A DNA stretch of 64,000 nt from Thysanoteuthis rhombus (lineage: Eukaryota; Mollusca; Cephalopoda; Oegopsida; Thysanoteuthidae), in assembly GCA_963457665.1 (NCBI GenBank), contig OY735227.1, forward strand, positions 44,292,959 to 44,356,958, read 5' to 3'. The first letter of the stretch is position 1, and every line of letters begins with the position of its first letter. The translations under genes were made by a program, and so were the position numbers. The notes under the pieces were generated by a model, which was not told where the DNA came from, made no database searches, and saw only the letters and a list, made by a program, of their open reading frames with translations. Positions 56,194-64,000 of this stretch are shown piece after piece.

Positions 56194-56418
56194 TTAGGGT
56201 GTCAGCGCCGAACATTTCATTTGACCCCCGGGGCCATTTGTCTCGTAGTAATTACACAGGACAACAATAGATGCAGCGATGGAGAGGACAGCGGTTAGCC
56301 AAGGATATGTCGGACATTTCACCAGAAGTAAATTCATTCGAACTGTACACTCCTCCGAACCTAAGTTTATGTTTATCACAGTGAAATTGATGACATTCTG
56401 ATCGTCATCAGGAGACAA
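56194..56418 (-). CDS. Unrecognised ORF, possible terminal exon with one membrane segment
   Basis: The 74-codon ORF is clearly less AT-rich than its surroundings and uses many C/G-ending codons. It reads SEECTVRMNLLLVKCPTYP, then WLTAVLSIAASIVVLCNYY, a likely membrane segment, then GPGGQMKCSALTP. An acceptor-like TTTTATTTTCTTGTCTCC precedes the start region. No family is recognised and no partner exon was found. This is the least repeat-like ORF of the window, but evidence for expression is absent. Confidence 0.3.
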   Translation of the reverse strand: MSPDDDQNVINFTVININLGSEECTVRMNLLLVKCPTYPWLTAVLSIAASIVVLCNYYETNGPGGQMKCSALTP

Positions 56419-56589
56419 GAAAATAAAATTTATGATTGTATATTTCTTTATGGTTTATCGACACCAAGAAACCAGAAGATTCAAGTGCCTGGTTGGAGCA
56501 GTTTGCTTCTTTGAAAGTAGAATCATTTTTTATTTCTAAACTAAAGGTACTCAACCTCTTGGTACAATTATATCTATTATTATTTGGAC

Positions 56590-56835
56590 TATCCTCATCT
56601 TGGTTGATTTTCATACAACGTTTCGGCTGTTGTACTCCACAGCCTTCATCAGGTATCATCTGGTAGGTGTGGGGAAGTAACGAACTGAACCCTTTATTTA
56701 ACCGACGAGGGTATATTGACAGCACTCCCCTCGTAGCAGTAGTAGTATTTTCGAATTATTATTGTCTCACACTGGGATTGAACCGAGAACCATTAGATTA
56801 CTTGCTGTAATTCTGTAACCACTACGCTTGGTACA
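56590..56835 (-). mobile_element. SINE-S4: tRNA-derived head with hammerhead-like tail
   Basis: The minus-strand head has AAGCGTAGTGGTTACAG (A-box-like, about 56,829-56,813) and the B box GGTTCAATCCC (56,784-56,774) at tRNA spacing. About 120 bp further on, the hammerhead-like segment (56,653-56,616) lies before an AT-rich tail. Only one copy is visible, so limits are approximate. Confidence 0.55.
56616..56653 (-). ncRNA. Hammerhead ribozyme-like core
   Basis: Minus-strand order: CTGATGA (uridine-turn box), an extra A, stem GGCTGT (56,644-56,639), 8-nt loop, stem ACAGCC (56,630-56,625), GAAA (56,624-56,621), then CGTTGTA. CUGAUGA-stem II-GAAA is the conserved hammerhead core. GUUGUA could supply a short stem III and a GUA cleavage triplet. 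The extra A next to stem II and the poor stem I pairing make activity doubtful. Such minimal hammerheads are known from Penelope-like elements. Confidence 0.4.
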
Positions 56836-56918
56836 AGTCCACGAGTGGAGTATAGAAAGTTTTACCATCATAGAAATTCTGGGAAAAAAGAAAAAAACAT
56901 GTATCATGTGTACAGGTC

Positions 56919-57182
56919 ACACCATTGGTACTAAAGGGCTGAAAATTGAAACATTTAATTTACTTAATTATGTATACAAAAATGTTTTTTTTTTAACCCT
57001 CCTCCATAAGTTTTCAGTGGAGGTTCACTTTCTAGTGATTACTGCCCAACAAAATGTGAAAGATGTAACTTATTCTTTGATCACTGTTTTTTTCCCATTT
57101 TTTCAATTGATCGCCCCTGAACAATATGCCGCTAAAAGATGATAGTCACGTGGCGGCTTCCATCGAGTGACTAACCAGACCT
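56919..57182 (-). mobile_element. MITE-A copy 11 (5' truncated)
   Basis: Contains CACACCATTGGTACTAAAGG, TTTTTCCCATTTTTTCAATTG, AACAATATGCCGCTAAAAGA, GTCACGTGGCGG and the outer end GAGTGACTAACCAGACC. The AGAAACCGTCAACC end is missing. Confidence 0.8.
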
Positions 57183-57850
57183 TTTACGAAATCAATTCTG
57201 GCAGTTTTTCGATTTTTAACGATGTTTCTCATAGTGTGCAAAATGGAGCCTTATATCTGAAATAATATATCCAATATAGATCATATTATAGTAAATGAAA
57301 ATTATTTGCGTTTGTTTATGCTTTACGATCGGTCGTTTTCAAATAATTTGTATAATTCAGAAAAAGATAAAAAATGTGTTTCTAATATTATGCACAAATA
57401 AACATTAAAAATTGTCAAGTTAATAGCTCTTCCATTGGGTTTCAAACCGCTGTCAAATTTTACTCACTCGGTTCGATCAAACGAGTCGATTTCTGAACCG
57501 TTAAACAACGGTTTAAACCGTGGTTTGAAACCGAACCAAAGATCTCTTGAGGCAGAACCAAAAAATAATGGTGGAGATTCAAACGAACTGAACCACAGAG
57601 CTTTGCTTCGTTTAATTAAGTTCAAGACCACAATTGATGGGTACTGCCTTAGGATTGAACTTACTACACTGTAGTGACAATCTAAAAGACCAGCTTGTTA
57701 ACTACTGCCCTACACTATATACAATGTTTTCCCAATCGCTCGAGACTAAAATCTTTTTAGCCATTTTGTCATCCATTATTCTTTTTTATTGCGTAGCCGA
57801 GGGATTAATTCACGCAAAAACATCGTAATTTTAAAAGAAAACAAGTCTCG
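57183..57850. other. Unassigned; contains a palindrome-rich stretch
   Basis: Around 57,490-57,540 the sequence GAACCGTTAAACAACGGTTT and AAACCGTGGTTTGAAACCG is built of repeated and inverted AACCG/CGGTT units, which could fold into a hairpin. The overlapping 79-codon ORF looks like a consequence. Confidence 0.4.
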
Positions 57851-57854
57851 AGAG

Positions 57855-58283
57855 TCTCTCAATAGAAACATATTTGGCAGCATGTCATGTTGGGTGTATT
57901 CAATTAAAAAATTGAAGAAAAGGGTGATCAATACATACGTTAATTACTCACAATTCGTTCGGCAGTGATCACTGGAAAAGTCGCAATTTTCATAAAACAA
58001 GTGCAAATGCGAGAACCGGACACAAAGTAAGTGATAAGTTTAGCATAAACTTACATTGCAAATTAAACCACAACAAAAGAAACTATTCAGGGAGTGAATT
58101 TTCAAAAAACAAAAAAGTGTTTTGTATATGAATAAGGATTAAATGTTTGAATTTTCAGCCTTCTAGCACAATCGGTGAGGCCCGTACGCATAATATATAG
58201 CCAGTCAGTCAGCTAGACCTATATAAAAACTGAAGAAACCTATGTTGATAGTTTTAGTGACAGTATTAGTTGACGGTTTCTAA
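57855..58283 (+). mobile_element. MITE-A copy 12
   Basis: AGTCTCTCAATAGAAACAT, GCATGTCATGTTGGGTGTAT, AGGGTGATCAATACATACG, GCACAATCGGTGAGGCC, CAGTCAGTCAGCTAGACC and the right end GTTGACGGTTTCTAAAG. Confidence 0.85.
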
Positions 58284-58890
58284 AGAGTTCTCCTCTAATC
58301 TTGGACCAAAAATAATGTCCCATCGGGGCTGCTACTTATTTTTATTATGATTTAACGTTTCCGCAGTGTAGCAAGAAGACAAAAAAGGCAACATTATACA
58401 GATAAAATACTTCATTAGTACCTTCAGAAAATTCTCCACGTATTTTTTGTTATCAAAATGTTTCCATTATTTTACATTACAGCTACCCTCAGATGTCTGG
58501 CCGTACTGATCCGACTATTTTCGTCAGGATTTTTTTTTAAACAAGGTGTCGTAAAATGTTGTTAAAATGGTGTGTATTTCTGATGGTGCAATGAACGATG
58601 ATATAAACAATGAAGATGGTAAAAGTATTTGATCAAAATCGGATGCAATAACCTTCTTTCAACGATCCTCTCACGATAATATGCCATTTATATCAAATCA
58701 TTTAGATTTAGTTGTCATTGATTCAGTTGAAACACGAACTATATCTCCATCTTATTATTTTAACTTTTATTACAGATATGAAGTTCAAAATGATTGAAAA
58801 GATTGTAATCTGTTGGAGAAATGTTCCGTGAATATAAAGAACATTGCAAGGCTACAACTCCCTATTCCCTGAACTTAGATATTGTCAGCT
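58284..58890. other. Unassigned spacer
   Basis: Nothing recognised. Confidence 0.35.
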
Positions 58891-58895
58891 GCGAA

Positions 58896-58958
58896 GTGTG
58901 TGTGTGTGTGTGTGTGAGCATGTGTGTGAGTGTGTGTATGTGTGTGTGTGTGTGTGTA
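58896..58958. repeat. (GT)n microsatellite
   Basis: Interrupted GT run. Cys/Val-rich ORFs here are artefacts. Confidence 0.95.
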
Positions 58959-58999
58959 GAAGGATGCTTACACCGTCAAGGAATCATTTCATTAGGTTT

Positions 59000-59390
59000 A
59001 TTTTGAACCAATTTTCCAAAATTTAAACCTTTTTCTATCACCATCAGATGACGTAATATGGTCTCTGTTCAAATGTTAAAGTCTCCAGAAAGAGCTCAAA
59101 TCACAATCCAAAGGTCCTTTGCCATTGCTATCAATGATTCTCTATCATTAAGGACAGGTTTGGGCCTGCGTCGAAGTTCATTATTGGTACCCATATGTCC
59201 AGACCAAATCCTATTGAACCAACGCTGAACAGTTTGCTCTGATGTAGTGTTCACTACAAATGGTTTGTTGACGTTATTAGATGCTTGAGTAGCAGTTTTT
59301 TTCTAATGTGAAATCGTAGTTGAAAATTAGTCTAGTTTCATCGGTAAACATAATTGTAGTGAAGAACTCAAAAACCTATAATGATAGTAA
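59000..59390 (-). pseudogene. Mariner N-terminal half (m7)
   Basis: From 59,360 on the minus strand: a TDETRLIFNYDF-like block, ATQASNNVNKPF, TTSEQTVQRWFNR, a linker with RRRPKPVLNDRESL, then an I..L/V-D-type second helix-turn-helix region with stops. This matches the DNA-binding half of mariner transposases and the same subfamily as m3 and m5. The catalytic domain is not found downstream. Confidence 0.75.
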
Positions 59391-59438
59391 TAATGATGAT
59401 GATGATGATAATAATAATAATGATAATGATGATAATAA
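59390..59438. repeat. (ATG/ATA)n triplet tract
   Basis: Mixed ATG and ATA units directly beside the mariner fragment m7. Confidence 0.85.
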
Positions 59439-59439
59439 T

Positions 59440-60885
59440 TCATTACACTGTTTACAGTGAATGTGAAGAAAAAAGATGTTACACTTATAAATTTTTCACT
59501 CGTAGCATTATCCTCTATGATGCAAAAAAAGGTACAATACATAATGTATCGGTTAATTCATCCCAATTTCCCCAATTTTTTGTTTTTAGGTGAGTCTATG
59601 CATCTCAATAAAGCACTTGAATCGGATGTTCGGGCGGTCGGTCGGTTGGCCTGGGTTCCAATTACGTTGATAAACATATAGAAGAAGGAAAGAAGTGGTG
59701 ATGTCATCAAAACATCCCTTCAGATCAATGTTTTCACCAGCTTCTAATGATGGCATAATTGAATCTCCGAAGGCTGCATTTTCGAATTAAAGGAAAAACA
59801 ACCCAAAATGCCCCTGCCCCCCACAAAACCACCAAAAAAGGTCATTGACTATTTTCATTGTAAAATAGCCAAAGGATGTTTCCTTTTTGCAATAATTTAA
59901 TGGTATGGAAATCAACTGAGTCAACTTCTTGGATGGTGGACGCAACGTTGAACTCATGGTTCTTGTTATAAAAACGTTTCAACCGCTGTATACTCGGGGA
60001 GAGTTGGAGTTTGCAGAAAGATTTTGATAAAATAAGACATTGAAAGTAGCACAAATATACCAACACAGAGTGTGCAACACTTAGTCTAGAAAGACCGAGC
60101 ACAGTATTGGACAGACATGCTTCAGAATTCTCTGACGATATAACCATATTTTCCGAGATGTGTGAATCTATAATTTTTAATAGATGTAGACAGACAAAAA
60201 TGTGAAACGAAACCGAAAGAGACATAAAAGCAAGATATGTCCATTATGATAGCCGAAGACCGTTGAAATAAAAACGATAACTTTCAATGTCTGGGAAAAG
60301 TAGTCACCAAGTTTCTTTTTCTGTTTCGATGTTCTTGGTACGAAGCCTTGAAAATGATTCAATCCTTTTTTGCAATTCCTTAAGAAAACGTGTTTTCCTG
60401 CTTTATTAGACAAGAAAACTATTAAATAGCCGCACATGTCCGATTTTGGTAACTATTTCGAAATCTATTCATTGCATTCTTGGAACATTATTTTGTTTGG
60501 TAATTGTAAAGCAAGCAGTTCCTTCAAGCTGGCTGTGGCATCGTTTGTCCCTACCTGGATTCACATATCACAAGTTTCTCTTGTGGTATATGAAATGCAT
60601 TTAGAGTCGCATCACTCGGTTCGCCATATTCGCTTATGGAAATTTTCAACTGGTCAGCCATCCAAATACTGAACAGTGACAGTGATGTGTATCCAAAGTG
60701 GCTCGGTTGTAAGTCTTTTTTTTTTTGTTAATTGAATTGTAATATCTACGAGCTAGCGTTTTGGAATTGTTGAACGTCTTAACTAAATCTGACTTTATTC
60801 TTCCTGACGTAACGTCTATTAACTACCATCAGACAGACAGTCAGTGAAGTTCGTAACTGATTACTCGTTCATTTTTGTCAAAATC
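59440..60885. other. Unassigned 1.4 kb with three unrecognised ORFs
   Basis: Minus-strand ORFs 59,842-60,225 (127 codons) and 60,177-60,437 (86 codons), and plus-strand ORF 60,436-60,672 (78 codons). None has a recognised domain. The first is Leu/Ser-rich with moderate composition. No splice-site context was convincing. Confidence 0.35.
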
Positions 60886-60887
60886 AA

Positions 60888-61672
60888 AACCTGGAGTTGA
60901 CTTGATTTATCTACCATAACAACAAAAAGAACAACAAGAACAATCCTCACCAAAAATAAGGATGTAAACCGGTATGTAAAACTCACTTTCCCTTACTGTA
61001 ATTGGAACTCAGGACTGACTGATTGCCCAGAGGCTGTCTTACTTACTAAGCTAAATTACAAGTCTCAGATATTAATGAAAATTTATCATACAGATAAGGA
61101 CGGGCTCAGTCCATTCTGATAAATTCTGGCATTCCGAGGGAAATAATGAATCACCTCCATACATAAATGCTGCTTTTTACCTCGTAAATTAAGCAGTGCT
61201 TTGAATCATGAATTTATGATAAACATTAACAGGTATGTTTTATCACACGATAGGGTGATCAATTAAAAAATTGGAAGAAGGAATGATCCATGAATAAGAT
61301 ATAATTCTTGTTTTTTAGGCTGTGATCACTGAAAAGAACAAACAAAAAAAAACAAACAAGCATGGATGCTGCTGGACACAAAATAAATGAATGATATATG
61401 TTTGTGTGTGTGTGTGTCGATGTGTGCAAATTACAAATTTTTACAATGAATCGTTAGGGCTGGGTGAAGTCCAGATAGATGGATTAACAACCTGAACCCA
61501 ACAACAGTGATTAAACTGGTTTGTTGTGGGTAGCGTTGATTATTACATACATACAAAAATAAGTATTTTTATAATTTTATCTTTTAATTCATCAACAAAA
61601 CATAAGTTGCAGTAATCCTCAGTTGAAGTAGAAGTTGCAGTGGAGTTTGACCCAGCAGCAGACAGGCCTATT
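60888..61672 (-). mobile_element. SINE-S1 copy split by an insertion
   Basis: The tail and core (60,888-61,100) read CTGGAGTTGACTTGATTTATC, ACAAGAACAATCCTCACC, TGTAATTGGAACTCAGGACTG (B box) and CTTACTTACTAAGCTAAATTA (A box). The leader continues only at 61,545-61,672 with TTTAATTCATCAAC, GTAATCCTCAGTTGAAG and GTTTGACCCAGCAGC. About 450 bp separates the halves. Confidence 0.75.
61245..61400 (+). mobile_element. MITE-A fragment (copy 13) inside SINE-S1
   Basis: GGGTGATCAATTAAAAAATT, GATCCATGAATAAGATA, GGCTGTGATCACTGAAAAG and GCATGGATGCTGCTGGACAC are the central part of MITE-A. Both ends are missing. Confidence 0.75.
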
Positions 61673-61899
61673 ACTTCAATTTCCATTTACGAAAATTACA
61701 AGAAAATTCGTGGAACGAATGAAACAAACAAGTAAGAATAAAAATTGTCCAAATGATTATTTGGATATTTGTTCAACGATGTCGTCGTCTATTTGCCAAT
61801 GTCTACCTCAACACACCCATCCCCCCTTGCACACAAAAGAAAAAATATTTTGACTGTCGTATACATTTCCTTGCTAACGTAAAAGTTTGAAAGGCAGGG

Positions 61900-62170
61900 T
61901 AGATAGATGTAGTGCAAACAGACTGAAATATATAGATAAATAGATAACGTACACTTCGGGATAGGTAGCTAGCTAAATATAAACAGTGTCGAATATAAAT
62001 CCAAGAATATTTTATACGTCCACCTAGATCTGGTTCAAATCTAGTTCAAACTCTCTCTGTCTCTGTCTGTCTGTTTCTCTATCTATTTAGGTGGACAGAC
62101 GGACAGACTGATTGAAATCTAGATAGATAGATTGATAGATAAGTATATGGCTAGATAGATTGATAGACTC
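61900..62170. repeat. Degenerate (GATA)/(GACA)-type sequence
   Basis: Scattered ATAGATAG and CAGACAGAC units with interruptions. No gene. Confidence 0.6.
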
Positions 62171-62545
62171 AAAGAGACCCATCATGGCTTTTGTACTGAC
62201 ATAACTACATTTGAGCATCTTGGAATTCTTCCGTTTCAGGTCGGGGACGACAGAACCTATTCAGCTAGCAAAATGAGATTATATCTCAGACAGAGAGCTA
62301 TAATGAGGATGACACAGGCAGGCAGTGATACAATTTTTCACTTTGATCCGCACTACTTCTATATAAAAGCTGGAAAGAAGCTGAAGGAAGTTCTTGATGG
62401 AGAGAAATACCTAGTGATAATTCATGGATTCTTAGAGATGGCTTAGCTGACAGAGGGTAGAAATAGAAGTTAAGAGGTCAGTGATTCCATTTCAGTACTG
62501 GAGTAATGAAACCCGTCAATTACATTTGAGCTAAAAGCACGTCTG
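62171..62545. other. Unassigned spacer
   Basis: Slightly GC-richer; nothing recognised. Confidence 0.35.
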
Positions 62546-62546
62546 C

Positions 62547-63002
62547 TTAGTGACTCGATTGAAACTGTTCCATGACCATCGTCTTTTGGCAGAAAGCCAT
62601 ATTGGGAGATCAATTAAAAAATTGATAAGATTGATCAATGGGTGTTACTTCTCTCGCCTTTCGTAGTGATCTCTAAAATATCCAAATTTTCAAAGAAAAA
62701 AAACCAAACAAAACAAACAAACAAAGCAAAACAAAACAAGCGCAAACACTTCCAGATGAAATCTATAGAATATATTTAGGTTAAACTTACATTGTAAATT
62801 GACCAACCGCTAAAAAATTATTTTGGGTAGAGTTTTAGAAAAACAAACAATTTTTTCCAGACTTAATATAGAGTAAATGTTTTGATTATCATCACTCCTA
62901 CTGATGCAACCAGTAAAAATACGTACCCACCCAGCCAGTCAGCCAGAATCACGTAAAAACTGAAGACACCTACTTTGAGAGTTTTAGTTGACAGTTTCTA
63001 AT
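62547..63002 (+). mobile_element. MITE-A copy 14
   Basis: TTAGTGACTCGATTGAAAC, CATGACCATCGTCTTTTGGC, AGATCAATTAAAAAATTGAT, TTGACCAACCGCTAAAAAATT, CAGCCAGTCAGCCAG and the right end GTTGACAGTTTCTAATAG. It is complete at both ends. Confidence 0.85.
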
Positions 63003-63115
63003 AGTCTACGCAATAAGATTATAGAATAAACTTTGAAAAGGTTCAAATGTATGACGTCAGTCCTGAAAGTATCCAGCTTTTTTGAATATATTTATATCCA
63101 GTTGCGCAGCCTCAA

Positions 63116-63120
63116 TCATT

Positions 63121-63160
<40 letters not shown>

Positions 63161-63628
63161 GTCTTTTAACGTCCGTCGTTGGACATTCACCTTCCCTAGG
63201 ATTCGCCACAATTCCCTCTCATGGGCATCGCAGAGCAAGTATTTCCTGAATTTGTCAAGTTCATCTCTCCATCTTGTGTTCTGTCGGCCTAGGTTTCTCA
63301 TGAGATCTCTGGGGATCCATGTTGTGAGGTGTAATGCCCATCAGTTGTCTTTCATTCTTGCAACATGGCCTGCCCATTGCCATTTGAGTTTTTTAAATAG
63401 TTTCTATGATGTCACGAACACCTGTTTTCTTCTTTGTATACTGTGCTGTCTTGTGATCTCTCATGTGCACGTTGCATACTTCTCAGTTTGCAGGCCTGTC
63501 TCTTGGTTAGGTTCCATGTTTCAGCTCCATAAGTGACTATCGGTAGAATGAATTGGTTGTATACTCTTCTTTGAAATTCTCTTATTGGAATCATCTGGTT
63601 CTTGAAAGTTGAGCTTGCTTTACAGCCT
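63116..63628 (-). pseudogene. LINE-A ORF2 C-terminal relic with (TGA)n tail
   Basis: An (ATC)n tail at 63,119-63,160, then AGTCTTTTAACGTCCGTCG and TTGGACATTCACCTTCCC. The inverted frame at 63,594-63,412 reads QRRVYNQFILPIVTYGAETW, NLTKRQACKLRSMQRAHER. It is the least diverged LINE-A here, about 510 bp long. The poly-His plus-strand ORF is a tail artefact. Confidence 0.88.
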
Positions 63629-63739
63629 TAATATAACCAATCAAAAAGGGTCCTTACTTCAAATACATGAACAGAAACTCCCCTGTGAAGTCAGCTGCGA
63701 GCAAAAGGTAAAATAGGACGGCAGACTGAGTTCTTCACT

Positions 63740-63862
63740 TTTATAAGTAAATGTTTAAATTAACCCTCAATCTTCATTGGTGTAGTCTGTACAAATGATA
63801 CACAACCAGCCAGACAGACAAGAAACCTATTCTGACATTTTGGTTTACGGTTTCCTGTAAAA
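63740..63862 (+). mobile_element. MITE-A fragment (copy 15, right end only)
   Basis: AGTAAATGTTTAAATTAACCC, ATCTTCATTGGTGTAGTCTG, CAACCAGCCAGACAGAC and GGTTTACGGTTTCCTG. The left two-thirds are missing. Confidence 0.65.
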
Positions 63863-64000
63863 CGAACTGACAGAATAAAACAACTGTCTTCCCCCACTTC
63901 CTCACGGCACTTCGAGTGCAAGTGGGAGATTGAAAAACAAAATTATACAAATTATAGTGAATTTAAGTTGTCGAAGTTTTTCTCCCGTTGTGCCGTGATA

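Noticed and set aside
59842-60437. Adjacent minus-strand ORFs of 127 and 86 codons as a possible gene
   Set aside because: They overlap in different frames, have no recognised domain, no signal or membrane pattern of note and no clear splice sites. Left as unassigned.

Overview
The window is AT-rich eukaryotic DNA with no identifiable intact host gene, no rRNA operon, no CRISPR array and no prokaryotic operon structure. Dense (TA)n, (CA)n and (GA)n microsatellites, tRNA-derived SINEs, RTE-like LINE 3' ends with (TGA)n tails and many Tc1/mariner relics suggest an invertebrate animal. A mollusc is most likely and a cephalopod such as an octopus plausible, but this is judged from repeat style only. 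Almost every ORF above 60 codons is a microsatellite translation or part of a decayed transposon.

Layout. 0-10 kb: LINE-A ends, the first three copies of a ~430-550 bp non-autonomous element (here MITE-A), an R1 repeat, a SINE-S1, a mariner C-terminus (5.5 kb) and an internally deleted mariner (7.3-7.8 kb). 10-20 kb: microsatellites, two tRNA-type SINE heads, MITE-A, a C2HC-finger LINE end (18.4 kb) and a ~250 bp GAA tract (19.1-19.3 kb). 20-30 kb: a nearly full-length decayed mariner (20.0-21.4 kb), SINE-S1, MITE-A, a 28-bp minisatellite at two places, a foldback element with a Ser-tRNA-like fold (25.3 kb) and a Penelope-like GIY-YIG relic (25.9 kb). 30-40 kb: LINE-B and LINE-A ends, a MITE-A split by a LINE, a mariner, a 5S rRNA-derived fragment (36.0 kb) and a tandem SINE trimer (38.6-39.0 kb). 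40-50 kb: LINE-C ends, inverted arrays of a 16-bp unit flanking ~1.2 kb, a mariner with both terminal repeats and TA duplications (46.3-46.9 kb) and a Tc1 element whose leader looks fish-like (48.0-49.2 kb). 50-64 kb: mariner pieces, a LINE-B RT relic, MITE-A copies (one containing an expanded microsatellite), a tRNA-SINE with a hammerhead-like core (56.6 kb) and a LINE-A 3' end at 63.1-63.6 kb.

Nothing here works together as a host pathway. The logic is that of a repeat graveyard: autonomous families (Tc1/mariner, RTE-like, CR1/L2-like, Penelope-like) supplied enzymes, while SINEs and MITEs rode on them. Nesting gives relative ages: MITE-A copies at 1.7 and 32.7 kb predate LINE-A insertions, and a SINE-S1 at 60.9 kb predates an insertion that carries MITE-A sequence. 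The best leads for something new are the hammerhead-like SINE, the Ser-tRNA-like foldback, the MITE-A family and the Tc1 leader. All homology statements come from reading motifs by eye; no search was run.
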